Part shown: positions 35,278 to 45,700 of the stretch, piece after piece | How the letters are laid out: every line of letters starts with the position of its first letter | Position numbering within the stretch: position 1 is the first letter of the stretch | Assembly (NCBI GenBank): GCA_016178595.1 | Contig: JACOSY010000059.1 | Coordinates: 1 to 64,000 of the forward strand | DNA length: 64,000 bases | Source: Ignavibacteria bacterium | GTDB lineage: Bacteria > Bacteroidota > Ignavibacteria > UBA10030 > SZUA-254 | Reading direction: 5' to 3' | Notes under the pieces: generated by a model | The model's input: the letters and a program-made list of their open reading frames with translations, nothing else | Database searches by the model: none | Told to the model about the DNA's origin: nothing | Translations under genes and position numbers: made by a program

Positions 35278-37023
35278 ATGCGTTCAAGTTCTGTGGTCGC
35301 GTTGTGTATCGTTCTACCTATGCTTTCTTTCTCGCAGCAATCTCTCGCGAGAATTGTACCGCCCAAGCACGAGGTGCGGGCTGTGTGGATTACGACTGTG
35401 CTTGGACTTGACTGGCCAAAGTCGCAAAACCCCCAAGAGCAGCAACAATCGTTGCTGAAGATCGTCGAGAAGCTGCACGAAGCACATTTCAACACTATCT
35501 TCTTTCAAGTTCGCGGCCGGGCCGATGCGATGTACCGGTCCACCTTCGAGCCGTGGCCGCAACAACTCACGGGAACACTTGGTCGCGATCCGGGGTGGGA
35601 TCCGCTCGCATTTCTTCTCAGCGAAGCACACGCGCGAGGCATGGAGGTGCACGCGTGGTTCAATACGATGCTGGCGCAAAGCGGCGGGGGAACGCCATCG
35701 CGCCCGCAGTCTTTCCATGTCATCGAGCTGCATCCCGAGTGGGTCAAGGAGATCGATGGTGAGTATTGGTTCGACCCGGGTATTCCTGCCGTTCGGAAAT
35801 ATCTTCTCCAGGTTGCGATGGATGTCGTCCGTCATTACGATATCGACGGCATGCACTTTGATTATATCCGCTATCCACAAAAACCTTTTCCGGACAAAAC
35901 GACGTACAAACGCTATGGCCGCGGGATGCAGAAGGATGAATGGCGCCGGGAGAACATCAATGCGTTCGTTCGGGCATTTCACGATTCTGCACTTGCCGAA
36001 AAGCCGATGCTCAAAATCGGTTCGGCGCCGATCGGCATCTACGCGAACACCGGCGGCATGAGAGGATTGCAAGGCTACTCGGAACTCTATCAAGATTCGC
36101 GGAAATGGATTCGTGAAGGTTGGCAAGATTATCTTGCTCCACAAGTCTACTGGCCGCTTGATGGAAGAAACCACGATCCCGGCTTTGCATCTCTCGCCAG
36201 TGAATGGGTAGGAAATTCATCGGGCAAACACGTCTACATCGGCATTGGTGCGTATAAGCCTGAAGTGTTCAGCCAGATTCCGGTACTCATCGATTCGTCG
36301 CGTGCTATTGGAGCGAATGGAAATGGATTTTTCCGATGGGAGAACATCGGTGCGTCACTTGATGTCGGCGGACGGTATCAAACGACCGCTCTTATTCCTC
36401 CGATGCCGTGGAAGGATTCCGTTCCGCCTGAAATTCCGCGGAACGTCACGGTTGCAAGCATTGCCGATGGCTTCTTTCACCTTCAATGGATGCCGCCGCT
36501 GCCTGCGCAAGACGGTGATGGAGCGAAGATGTATGCGATCTATCGTTCAACAACCGCGCCGCTCGACATTGGGAACGCGGAAAATCTTCTCACAACACTT
36601 CCGGGAAGTTCGTTGGAGTTTACCGATACCATCACGCATCCTCAAACGACCAAATACTTCTATGCCGTCACCGCACTCGATAAAGCAAATAACGAAAGCG
36701 CTCCGGCAGTCGAGAGCGTAGTGCTGCCGGAGATCGCAGAGTTATCGCGGCACTTCTCGCTGGCGCTGGCGCTCGGGGAAACGTATCCCAACCCGGCGTC
36801 ATCGGTCGTGTTCATCCCGTACGAAATCCAGCGATCTGCGCCGGTTATCGTTAAGATACTCGATCGGAATAATAAAGAAGTCGTCGACGTTGTCGATTCA
36901 ATCCAAAAGCCCGGTCGGTATGTTGCCGCCGCCGATATCTCGAAACTTGAGGATGGAACGTATACGTGCCTCCTTGTTGCCGGAGATCAGACGATAAGAA
37001 AAACTTTAAGAATTGATAATTGA
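35278..37023 (+). CDS. Family-10-like glycosyl hydrolase (GHL10/UPF0748) with FN3 and T9SS tail
   Basis: A 581-residue secreted protein, probably cleaving a polysaccharide or peptidoglycan glycan strand by analogy with the YddW/GHL10 family. Signal peptide 1-24. The TIM-barrel GHL10 domain (about 30-370) opens with EVRAVWITTVLGLDWP and contains GMHFDYIRYP, with Asp/Tyr near the expected active centre, and SWG/Q-type strands (WQDYLAPQVYWPLDGR). A fibronectin III domain follows (about 385-475), then a sorting domain beginning ETYPNPASSVVFIPYEI and ending IRKTLRID, a variant T9SS tail. Monocistronic. Confidence 0.87.
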   Translation: MRSSSVVALCIVLPMLSFSQQSLARIVPPKHEVRAVWITTVLGLDWPKSQNPQEQQQSLLKIVEKLHEAHFNTIFFQVRGRADAMYRSTFEPWPQQLTGTLGRDPGWDPLAFLLSEAHARGMEVHAWFNTMLAQSGGGTPSRPQSFHVIELHPEWVKEIDGEYWFDPGIPAVRKYLLQVAMDVVRHYDIDGMHFDYIRYPQKPFPDKTTYKRYGRGMQKDEWRRENINAFVRAFHDSALAEKPMLKIGSAPIGIYANTGGMRGLQGYSELYQDSRKWIREGWQDYLAPQVYWPLDGRNHDPGFASLASEWVGNSSGKHVYIGIGAYKPEVFSQIPVLIDSSRAIGANGNGFFRWENIGASLDVGGRYQTTALIPPMPWKDSVPPEIPRNVTVASIADGFFHLQWMPPLPAQDGDGAKMYAIYRSTTAPLDIGNAENLLTTLPGSSLEFTDTITHPQTTKYFYAVTALDKANNESAPAVESVVLPEIAELSRHFSLALALGETYPNPASSVVFIPYEIQRSAPVIVKILDRNNKEVVDVVDSIQKPGRYVAAADISKLEDGTYTCLLVAGDQTIRKTLRIDN

Positions 37024-37080
37024 TGGGATTGAAGATTGATTCATTCTCTCATTGGAAAAATGACACGATGGAAAAACGGT

Positions 37081-38115
37081 TCAATGTTTCTCTGCATGTA
37101 CCAGATGAACGCCGGGCACGGAAAGACGATTGAACTGCACGTTGTTCAGCCCTGCCTTCTCGCACCATGATTTCACTTCACTGAACGAATAGACGTTTCC
37201 TCCGATCTCATTCAAGAGATTCAAGCCTACCATGAGAGGAAGCAATTGATCGACGCCTTTGCTTCGCGTGTCCTTCAATTGATCGAGGATATAGAGTGAG
37301 CCACCGCGCCGGAGCGCCGCTGCCAGCGATTCGATAAAGTGTCGATTCGTTTCTACTGGAAATCCGTGGATAATGTTGAAGGCAAGGACGGCGTCGTACT
37401 GTTCATTGTTGAAGCTTGCCCTCGTTACGTCGCAAGGCAGCAGCTGGATTCGATTTTCCAACCGATGCTTCCGGACGATCTCGCGAGTTGTCGTGAGCAC
37501 TTCAGGAAAATCCGCGATGGTGGCAGTGAGGTTCGGATTCCGTTTGCAGAGTTCGATGCTGTACAGCCCGTGCGAGCCGCAGACGTCGAGCAGTGATGAT
37601 GCATTCGCTGCGAGCTTGAGCTGTGGGATGACATGCGGTATCAGCAGCCCGGCAAGGTCCATCATGCCAAGCGTATAGATTTTCCACTCCTTTTCGGTGA
37701 ACATTTCAACGTATGTTTTTGGAGGTTTGCCTGCCTTCAGCGTGTCTTCCAGGTACATCCAGTGACCGTGCAAGAGCTCGATGTACGCAAGGAAGTTGCC
37801 GATGTAATGCGGCGCCGACTTCACAAGCCATTTCTTTGACTGCGCAGTCAGCGAATAACTGTCACCATATTTTTTCAGATAGCCGGATGCGGACAAAGGC
37901 GGGAGGAGAAGCTGGAGACTTTTCAGCGGAAGATTCAGGGACGATACAAGCTCTCGATCCGTCCGAGGTCGATCATGCAGAGCTTCAAATACTCCGAGCT
38001 TGTGAGCGAGCACGAGCGCCCTGCCGAGAAGAACGGCTGGGAATGAATCGTAGAGTGCGGAAGGGAGGAAGTTAAGCCGTGCGGCGAAAAATTCTCGTAG
38101 TGTAAAAGTGCTCAT
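37081..38115 (-). CDS. SAM-dependent O-methyltransferase-type protein
   Basis: A 344-residue class I methyltransferase with the two-part build of acetylserotonin/plant-type O-methyltransferases: an N-terminal winged-helix dimerisation domain (about 20-110, LAHKLGVFEAL ... LPLKSLQLLLPPLSASGYLKK) and a Rossmann domain (about 165-340). The SAM site is SLLDVCGSHGLYSIELCKR, where CGSHG replaces the usual GGGxG; the acidic residue follows in TIADFPEVL. Substrate unknown. It is 6 bases upstream of the start of the convergent-sounding but same-strand FG-GAP-like gene order (38122-38649), so the two probably share a transcript. Confidence 0.8.
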   Translation of the reverse strand: MSTFTLREFFAARLNFLPSALYDSFPAVLLGRALVLAHKLGVFEALHDRPRTDRELVSSLNLPLKSLQLLLPPLSASGYLKKYGDSYSLTAQSKKWLVKSAPHYIGNFLAYIELLHGHWMYLEDTLKAGKPPKTYVEMFTEKEWKIYTLGMMDLAGLLIPHVIPQLKLAANASSLLDVCGSHGLYSIELCKRNPNLTATIADFPEVLTTTREIVRKHRLENRIQLLPCDVTRASFNNEQYDAVLAFNIIHGFPVETNRHFIESLAAALRRGGSLYILDQLKDTRSKGVDQLLPLMVGLNLLNEIGGNVYSFSEVKSWCEKAGLNNVQFNRLSVPGVHLVHAEKH

Positions 38116-38121
38116 CGAACG

Positions 38122-38649
38122 TCACTTCGATGCTTCCTTAGCCCGCTTCTGTTTCCACGCGTATTGCTTGCCGTTCCAATAAATGAATCCTCCAAGTGAA
38201 TCGCGTTTCGCAAGATGGATGGCGTCTCCCGAATGCAATGCCGTTTCGTCTATCGTTCGAACGTCACGCAATGGAACCAACGTCCACATATCCATCTGCT
38301 GGAAATTATCGCCGGCTCTTCCCAACGACTTTCCTGCACCCAGGATTGTAACCGGCGTGCTGATGATTTGCGGCTTCTTCGCGTGAAAGATTACAATGCC
38401 GCTCTTGCCGGTATTCTTGTCCTGGATCTGGATCGCGATATCCTTCCGTCCGTCTCCATTGAAATCTCCTTTCAGAAAGGCGGGATGACGCGCGAATGTC
38501 AATGAATATTGTTGATCCAGGTTCTTGGCGAAGAATTCATTTCTCACCCACTTCGGAAGTTTGCGGAGCGGACTTGGAATAAGTTGTCCCTCTTGAGCGT
38601 CAACAGTGATGATGTTCAAGAGAAGGAAGAGAATGAGTTTCTTTGTCAT
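38122..38649 (-). CDS. Exported FG-GAP/VCBS-like protein
   Basis: A 175-residue protein with a signal peptide (about 1-18, LILFLLLNIITVDA). It contains a single FG-GAP-like calcium-binding turn, KGDFNGDGRKDIAIQIQD, at about residue 63, which is usual in bacterial integrin-like propellers but here occurs once. The rest is not recognised. It lies just upstream of the methyltransferase gene and downstream of the TRAP operon on the same strand. Confidence 0.65.
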   Translation of the reverse strand: MTKKLILFLLLNIITVDAQEGQLIPSPLRKLPKWVRNEFFAKNLDQQYSLTFARHPAFLKGDFNGDGRKDIAIQIQDKNTGKSGIVIFHAKKPQIISTPVTILGAGKSLGRAGDNFQQMDMWTLVPLRDVRTIDETALHSGDAIHLAKRDSLGGFIYWNGKQYAWKQKRAKEASK

Positions 38650-38679
38650 ACATTACCTACATGAAATATGTGAGTGTCG

Positions 38680-39993
38680 CTAACGAAGGTTCAATGCTCG
38701 CACGAGCCACAGGCTCAAGTCCGGCACATACGTGATGAATATAAGAGCAAGCAGCAGAAGACCAATGTACGGCAAGGTTGCCTTGACCACGGTTGCGACC
38801 GGTTTCTCAAATCTATAACTTGCGATGAACAAATTCAAGCCTACGGGAGGAGTCAGATAGCCGATCTCCAGGTTCGTCAGGAAGATAATTCCCAGGTGGA
38901 GCGGATCGACGTGGTACGCCGTCGCAATCGGGATGATCAGGGGTACGACGACGATGATTGCCGAGAAAATATCCATCATCATGCCGACGATCAGGAGAAA
39001 GATATTCAGCAGGACGAGAAACACCGCCTTACTTGAAATGAACTGCTGAATGAGCGCGAAGAGCTTCACCGGCACTTCCTGGTCAATCAGATAGTTCGTC
39101 AGTCCCATGGCGCAACCCAGGATGACGATGATCGCACCCACGAGCACCATGCTTTCGCGCATCACTCGCGGAATATCGGTGAAGAGTTTCAAGTCACGGT
39201 AGATGAATACCTCGACGACGAGGACGTAGAATGCCGTGATCGCAGCAGCTTCGGTTGCCGTGAAGTACCCGCCATAAATTCCACCGAGGATAATGAACGG
39301 AAGCGGAATCTCCCATGCGGCGGCTTTCGCCGACGTCCAAACATTGTTCCAGGAGAAAGGAACCTGGGGCACCTTCGCCCGGATCCCGTGACGGACTGCG
39401 TACGTGGAAAGAATGATCACGAGGAGCAGGCCGGGAATTAATCCGGCCGCAAAGAGCTTATGCACGCTGACATCGGGAACGCTTCCGGCTGCGGTGCCTG
39501 CATTCGAGGCGACCATCGAATAGAGAATGAGCGGCAAGCTCGGCGGGAAAAGGAGTCCGAGGCTTCCCGATGTTGTCAGAAGGCCGAGTGAGAAGCGCTC
39601 GGAATATTTTTCCTGAATGAGGATTGGATACAGCAAGCCGCCAAGCGCGATGATCGTAACACCGGATGCACCGGTGAAGGCTGTGAAGATTGCGCACGAG
39701 ACGAGCGCGACGACAGCGAGTCCACCGGGAATCCACCCAAAAAACGCTTGCGAGAGTGCAACAAGTCGTTGCGGCGTCTTGCTCTCTGCGAGAACATAGC
39801 CGGCAAATGTAAAGAGAGGAATGGCGATGAGCGTTGAAGCGCTGGAGAGACGATAGAGTTCGACGATGATGGCAGAAGTGTCGATCCCTTCAGCTGAAAA
39901 TGCAAGAAGTGCAACCGCTCCGATAATGGAAAATAGCGGAGAGCCGAGGAACGCCAGGGCGATGAGCAGAAGTGCGATGAGAAGAGTCTCCAT
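38680..39993 (-). CDS. dctM: TRAP transporter large permease (DctM type)
   Basis: The transport subunit of a tripartite ATP-independent periplasmic uptake system, driving solute import with a sodium or proton gradient. The 437-residue product has about 12 hydrophobic segments and the family blocks SSASTLIAIPLFTFAGYVLA, GASGVTIIALGGLLYPILI and PPVGLNLFIASYRF. Complete. Its start overlaps the stop of the small permease by one base. Last gene of the tatT-dctP-dctQ-dctM operon. Confidence 0.93.
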   Translation of the reverse strand: METLLIALLLIALAFLGSPLFSIIGAVALLAFSAEGIDTSAIIVELYRLSSASTLIAIPLFTFAGYVLAESKTPQRLVALSQAFFGWIPGGLAVVALVSCAIFTAFTGASGVTIIALGGLLYPILIQEKYSERFSLGLLTTSGSLGLLFPPSLPLILYSMVASNAGTAAGSVPDVSVHKLFAAGLIPGLLLVIILSTYAVRHGIRAKVPQVPFSWNNVWTSAKAAAWEIPLPFIILGGIYGGYFTATEAAAITAFYVLVVEVFIYRDLKLFTDIPRVMRESMVLVGAIIVILGCAMGLTNYLIDQEVPVKLFALIQQFISSKAVFLVLLNIFLLIVGMMMDIFSAIIVVVPLIIPIATAYHVDPLHLGIIFLTNLEIGYLTPPVGLNLFIASYRFEKPVATVVKATLPYIGLLLLALIFITYVPDLSLWLVRALNLR

Positions 39994-40532
39994 CAGCGCT
40001 CGAGCGTTGGAACGTTCGGTTGAGGCAGCGATTGTTCTGTTGGATTGTTTGCCTCAATGATGTGTTCGATCATCCGAATGAAAAATCGGAATGCCATCAA
40101 ACCAAAACCGACCGGAATAATCACCTGGAACCACCGCGTGGGGAAATTCATTTGGCCGATCGTGAACAGCACCTCGCCCGATCCTTCATTCATCAGAAAA
40201 ATCCAGCCGGCTTTCGCCAATGCGCCTGTGACAATCGCTGCGAAGAGATTGGTGAGGCTCCGGATGAGATGTGTGACTTTCACGGAGGTGAAACGAGTGA
40301 CGATATCGAGGTTGATGTGCTTCTCGTGGCGCGTGGCAAGTGAGGCGCCAAGGAAGCCGACCCACAGAACAAGGTGGCGCAGGAATGGATCGGCCCATAA
40401 GAAGCTGGTGTCGAACAAGTTGCGGAGGATGACTTGCGCGAACGCAAAGCATATCATCACCGTCAGCAGACTAACAACAAGTGCGCTTTCCACCCATGAG
40501 AGTACGCGGCTGATCGCGCTGAGTACGTTCAT
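39993..40532 (-). CDS. dctQ: TRAP transporter small permease (DctQ type)
   Basis: A 179-residue four-helix membrane subunit that partners DctM. Helices at about 13-33, 48-66, 85-105 and 130-150. The DctQ hallmark is present (LLTVMICFAFAQVILRNLFD, LWVGFLGASLATRHEKHINL). Its start overlaps the dctP end by four bases (ATGA). Confidence 0.9.
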   Translation of the reverse strand: MNVLSAISRVLSWVESALVVSLLTVMICFAFAQVILRNLFDTSFLWADPFLRHLVLWVGFLGASLATRHEKHINLDIVTRFTSVKVTHLIRSLTNLFAAIVTGALAKAGWIFLMNEGSGEVLFTIGQMNFPTRWFQVIIPVGFGLMAFRFFIRMIEHIIEANNPTEQSLPQPNVPTLER

Positions 40533-41656
40533 TTCGATGTCTTGATGTGACTCTTTCCCTGGCTTGCCCGGTAGTCGTAGACCACCTTCTCAAGGCGGTT
40601 CAGCACGTCCTCCGAGAACAGCTTGCCAACCAACATCCGTCGGGCGTTCTTTCCGATCTCATCATACGAGGCGAGCACCTCCTTCGATGGAGCCTCAACG
40701 ATCGTGATGCCGTTCTTCTTCATCGTCTCGATTGCTTTCTCGTTATCCTTTCGGCTTAGCATCGTTAGCTTCTGCATGAACTTCTTGCCGTTCCGGAGAA
40801 GAATTTCCTGAAGGTCGGCGGGCAGCTCATCGTACTTCTTTTTTGAAATTACCACTGCACCGGCTGCGTTCGCAAGCGGGACGTTGAGCATATATTTGAC
40901 GTGCGAAAACCACTGGAAGCCAATGGCCGCGAGTGGGGGCGAGTAGACGGCGTTGATCAAACCGGTTTGTAGCGACGTGAGAACGTCGGTGATGGTGAGT
41001 GGAATCGGATGAATGCCGATAGCCTTGAACGCTGCCCCGGCAATTGGGTCACCTTCCCACATCCACATCTTCACGTTCTTCATGTCGTCGGCAGTTCGCA
41101 CCGGCGTGTTGCTGAACACGTAGACGAATCCGACTTCCGCCCAGCCAAGGTTGATGAAACCATTCTCTTCAATCGCCTGGTTGAGCTCGTTGTTGAACGC
41201 GCGGTAAACCGTGTCCACTTCCGCATACGACTTAAAAAGAAACGGCGAATCGAGGACGCGAACCTCCGAGGCAATCGTCGTCAATCCGTTGCCGCTGACG
41301 CCGGCGCTGTGGAGCTGGCCGAGCTTGATTTTTCTCAGATAATCCTTTTCGTCGCCCTGCGACATCCCGGCGTAAATCTTGAAGCCGAGCCGTCCGCCGC
41401 TTTCCGTGCGAATTGCTTTGTCGTATTCCCGCATCACCATCATCCACGTCGTTCCTTCGGGTGCGACCGTGGCAAATTTAATGGTGTATTGCTGTGCGCT
41501 TGTGAAAGTGCTTGCGAGCAGCAAGGAAAGGATCAATGCAAAAAATGTTGGAACCCTCACCCCCAGCCCCTCTCCCACTGGGAGAGGGGCGGCTCCGACG
41601 CCAGTCGGAGACGGGGCGAGGGTCTCATGTGAAACTCTTTTTAACCTGCGATGCAT
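40529..41656 (-). CDS. dctP: TRAP transporter substrate-binding protein (DctP type) with repeat-extended signal peptide
   Basis: Captures the solute in the periplasm and hands it to DctQM. The ATG at 41656 has AAGG five bases upstream. The mature domain starts at about residue 55 (QQYTIKFATVAPEGTTW) and shows the family blocks MWMWEGDPIAGAAFKAIGI and GLINAVYSPPLAAIGFQWF. The signal peptide is odd: MHRRLKR and the hydrophobic core VPTFFALILSLLLAS are separated by about 27 residues encoded by a palindromic repeat. An in-frame GTG at 41560 would instead give a normal short signal peptide, with GAGAGGGG from the repeat as a possible ribosome site. Substrate is not predictable; C4-dicarboxylates and related acids are usual. 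Confidence 0.9.
   Translation of the reverse strand: MHRRLKRVSHETLAPSPTGVGAAPLPVGEGLGVRVPTFFALILSLLLASTFTSAQQYTIKFATVAPEGTTWMMVMREYDKAIRTESGGRLGFKIYAGMSQGDEKDYLRKIKLGQLHSAGVSGNGLTTIASEVRVLDSPFLFKSYAEVDTVYRAFNNELNQAIEENGFINLGWAEVGFVYVFSNTPVRTADDMKNVKMWMWEGDPIAGAAFKAIGIHPIPLTITDVLTSLQTGLINAVYSPPLAAIGFQWFSHVKYMLNVPLANAAGAVVISKKKYDELPADLQEILLRNGKKFMQKLTMLSRKDNEKAIETMKKNGITIVEAPSKEVLASYDEIGKNARRMLVGKLFSEDVLNRLEKVVYDYRASQGKSHIKTSK
41558..41636. repeat. Palindromic repeat inside the dctP signal-peptide region (family R2)
   Basis: ACCCTCACCCC ... GGGGCGAGGGT outer arms and a CCCCTCTCCCACTGGGAGAGGGG-type inner hairpin (16-base arms shown in parts). Length preserves the reading frame. Confidence 0.75.
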
Positions 41657-41677
41657 AGAATCCTTCGTCTCTTTCAG

Positions 41678-42544
41678 TTAGAATAATTGATCGATCTGTT
41701 GTCGTAACAATCGCGCTTTCTTCTTCGCGATTGCATTCGAGAGCCGTGCCTTCGGGAGAACATCGAGCGAGGTTGTATCGACTCTCGTCAAGCACGATTC
41801 GAAGAGTTCCCGGTCCTGCGTCTGTACGGCGTACGTCTTGGCATAAAAGATATACGCCATCAAAAATTTTCCATCACTGATGCGAAAACATTCCTCGAAG
41901 TGCTTTCGTGAAGAGTCGCTATCGCCGCCGAACATCTTCGGTCTCGCGCCGTAGAGTGTGCCGAGAAAGAAGTGCGGTCCGCCGTAGAAATACGTCGGGT
42001 CTTTGTCGAGGACGAAGCGCATCATCGTCTCGATCTTCGGCAAGTCGGCAAGGGCAGAGGGATCGGTGAGGCTCACATTCACATAACTTCCCCAGCCGAT
42101 GGCTGTCCAGAAGATCGCCGGCACGTCATCCGTTGAGAACGAGGCAAGAGCAGTGCGGAGTTCCTCCGGACTCTTGCCGAGGGCGTTGCGGAACTTCTCA
42201 TTGCGGTTGAGAATGCGGAGGCCGTAATCCTTGCCGCGCAGGTAAAGCTCGCGTGCGCGATCCAAACTATTGTCTTCGGCGTCTTCGGCAAAACCCAGAG
42301 CGTAACTGGAGTAACCTCTTGAAGCGAGTAGGAGATACTCTTTGTTGTCGGGATCTTTGCGGATGACGGTTTCGAGGAGCTTGAGGTTCGAGGCAATACT
42401 CTTGTCGGCAATATCCAGATCTTGTTCTTCATTGATGACCTCGAAGCCGGTATCCATGATGCCGCCGATGGAGTTGAGTGCGATCTGCTGGATGCAGCCG
42501 GAGAAGAACAGTGTGATAAGTATTGCGAGAGAAGAGGTCTTCAT
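41678..42544 (-). CDS. TRAP-associated TatT-type lipoprotein
   Basis: A 288-residue lipoprotein (lipobox FFSGC at residue 17) of the TatT/TPAT family, which forms periplasmic TPR-like trimers around a central pore and associates with DctP-type binding proteins. The predicted all-helical repeats and the blocks ALGFAEDAEDNSLDRARELY and PHFFLGTLYGARPKMFGGD fit the family. It is the first gene of the TRAP operon, 21 bases before dctP, which supports the assignment. Such systems are thought to handle hydrophobic acids or other ligands delivered through the TatT pore (literature inference). Confidence 0.85.
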   Translation of the reverse strand: MKTSSLAILITLFFSGCIQQIALNSIGGIMDTGFEVINEEQDLDIADKSIASNLKLLETVIRKDPDNKEYLLLASRGYSSYALGFAEDAEDNSLDRARELYLRGKDYGLRILNRNEKFRNALGKSPEELRTALASFSTDDVPAIFWTAIGWGSYVNVSLTDPSALADLPKIETMMRFVLDKDPTYFYGGPHFFLGTLYGARPKMFGGDSDSSRKHFEECFRISDGKFLMAYIFYAKTYAVQTQDRELFESCLTRVDTTSLDVLPKARLSNAIAKKKARLLRQQIDQLF

Positions 42545-42587
42545 TCGTCGTTAATATACAAAATGTTGGAAAGAAGTGAAAGAAAAG

Positions 42588-42601
42588 GGATACGAGATGC
42601 G
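42588..42601 (+). repeat. Short heptanucleotide repeat
   Basis: Two 7-base units, GGATACG and AGATGCG, followed by GG. Same family as the arrays in mutS and the T9SS genes. The rest of the 248-base gap (42545-42792) shows only a small CCCGC/GCGGG hairpin near 42728. Confidence 0.4.
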
Positions 42602-42792
42602 GGTTATTCCTCGTCGTCACCCTCGCGTGCGAATCCGTTCTGTAACCGCTCTTGCCGTCAGTGGAAGCGGAGCGTCGAGAAGGATACACTCCCAACAGAA
42701 GACCGTGGGAGCGAGAGGAAAATATCCCGCGACAGGCGGGGAATCACCCCACTATTTGTTATTTTTCTTCCACAAATTGATTGCGGAACCGG

Positions 42793-45700
42793 TTACCTTC
42801 CGGCTTTTTCTATTTCCCCAACGATCTTCATCGTCTCGACACTCACCGTGCAAACGCGCTTGAGCAAATCGATCACGTGGTCTTTGTAATCTGCAAAGCG
42901 GTAGGTGTTGAACTTTTCGGCGATGGTGGGATCGGAGGGTTTCTTTTCTTTGTATTGATCGAGCACCCATTCAAGCGCCGAGCGGTTGCCGAGTTTGTAG
43001 TCCCATGCTTCTTTGGGGACGCCGGTTAAGAATGTAAGCTCGTCTATTTCGATGATGCCTTTTTCTTTATCGGCCTTCAGTTTGACTTTTATTTTGGGTT
43101 TCTTGTCGAACATCGGTTCCGGTTCCGAGACTTTCATGAATATTTCCTTTTGGCGTTTCGTCTCCGCCTTGACTGTGTACGTGTTTTCTTTTAGCGCGAA
43201 CGGTGTTGCAGTTTCGTAATTGATGTGCAGCTCCATCAACTCTTTGCCCCACTTCGCCCATTGCCAAAAATCTTTGTAGAATGGAATGCGCGGGAACTCG
43301 CGCTTGAGGTTGAGCTCGTATTTCTTGCGGTAGGCGGGATTGTGCAAGACGGCGTAGACGTAATGGAAAATATCTTCTTTGGTTATTGACACACCCCTAA
43401 ATCCCCTCTCGAGAGGGGACTTGCCCGTTGGGAGGGAGTTCAACTCCCGACCTTTGCGGGCATGTGGGTCGGGAGCGAAGCTCCCTCCCAGCTCTGTATA
43501 ATGTTTCCGAAACTGCTCCAGCCCCCAATCGGTGATGTTCTCCATCCGCTCGCCTTTTTCATTGTAGCGGTAGAGAGGAAGACATTGGCTGATTCCGTTT
43601 CCTTGTTTCAATATTCCAGCATCAAAAACAATATTTGAAACACAAACATAGAGTTCATGGGAGGAGGCAATGCTTAAGAATGAAATGACTTTATTGTCAA
43701 ATTCGTTTCTAAACCCAAAGATGTTTTCCTGTTGATAAATCCTATGTGTATAGATTCTATCAAAGTAGAGTCTCTTTTTTGTGAATGGTCTAAAAAGGCA
43801 ATTGACAATACTGTTCTTTTCATATTTGAGCTTATCACCTTTCACTAAATGACTTTCAATTTCAGAACCAAACTTTATCGTGCGATTTACAAAATCATTG
43901 ATCGGAATTTTCTTATCTGATTGCCTCCATCTGTCTTGTTCCGAATCATAAAACTTACAAAAGAACCCCACTTTCTTCTCTAATGAAATATCTTCAAAAT
44001 CATAAGACCATTCATCACGTGCTGTTATAATTCCGTTAGAGAAGAGTTCAAAAACTGCTTTTTGATTTCTACCGGATTTCACATCCTTAGCAACGCAAGG
44101 AATTAATTCATCAAAATCATTATCCGCAATGTTTATCCAGTTGTGGTTTTTGTCCGGGGTAATTTTGTCGAAAGGAATATCTTCCATCCTATTATTCGCA
44201 AACCAATCCCATTTCTCTTGCTTTCGCCATTCATCGGGCATGCTCATGTATTCGATCTTGCAAGCATCTTTTTTCTTCTCGCTCTTCACCAAAAACATCA
44301 CCGCAACGCCCGTTTGTATGCCGAACACGTTGTGCGTTGTGCCGGCAATCTTCGGGTTGGCGCGCACGTCGCTCTTCGTATCGATGATATAGCAATGCGC
44401 AAAATCGCTCTCCACGCATTTGCGGAAGCCGTCGAACGTTCTGCTGTCGATAAAACTGCGGTTAGTGATAAAGGCAATCACGCCATTGGCTTCGATCCTG
44501 TCCATTGCCCAGCGGTAAAATCGGGCGTACATATCGTACACTTTTGTTTTCTGTGCGGTGCTGTATTTTATGTAGGTGTCTTTGATGCGCTTGTCGATGG
44601 AGGGATACTCTCGGTTTTTATTGTTCTCGTTTTCATTTTTCTGGTTGGCGTTATACGGCGGGTTGCCGATCACCACGGAAATCTTCTTCGTGTTCTGTTT
44701 CTGTATTCTCTTTGAGTTTTCCGCCGTGAATTGAAACATGCTTGTTTGCAGTCCGTGCCCCGTCGCAAGCTTTACCCTCAGCCCGGCGATGTTATCGAGC
44801 GTATCGACGAAGCAGATGTTCGGGAACTCTTCGTAATACTCCATCTTCTGCTTGAACGTAAACTCGATGTTCAGGTTGGCGATGTAATACGGGAGGATGG
44901 CGACCTCGTTGGCGTGGATTTCATTTTTATATTTATACGGAAGCGATTGCTTGGGACACTTGTCGATCATGTTGCAGATGAACGTTCCTGTGCCCGTTGC
45001 GGGATCGAGGATTTCCACGTTCTTATCCCACAGCACGCGCTTGAAATGTTTCTCCAGCAGATGGTTGGTGCTGTCGATCATGAAATTCACGATCTCGTTC
45101 GGCGTATAGACCACGCCGAGGCGGTCGGCTGCCTTGGGGTTGTACGCCTTGTAGAAGATTTCGTAGAGGGCTTTGAGAAATTTTTGCTTTTCGTGGTGGT
45201 CGGCGATGCCAGCGGCGGTGGCGTTGATAGCGTCGTAATAATGCTCGATGCTTCCAAGCAGGTTCTTGCGCTCGCTGTAGGAAAACAAAATGCCGATGAG
45301 TTTTTCCAACTCGCTGGCAATGTTATTGTGTTTGTGAAACTCGGGATCGTCGAATATCTTGTTGAAGATGTCGCTCGTGAGGATGTGCTGGATCATCATC
45401 TCGCGCACGTCGTCGGGCGTGATGTCCGGGTTGATCTCGGCTTTGCAGAGCTCCAAGAAACTTTCGCTGACGGCGACAAAATTCTTGTTCTTCTTCCGCG
45501 CTTCTTCAATTCTTGTGCGGAGCGTTTCAAGGATGGTAGGGATGTCTTCCTGGAATTTTTCCAGCGCCTCGTTGAACCTGCGGACTTCGGGTTTTTCAAA
45601 ATGTACGAAGGCATTGAGGATGCGGTCAAGCTCCTCCGGCTTGTGCATATCGATCCGCATCGTCTCTTCGCCGTTCTGATATAAAGCGGCAGTGTTGCTG

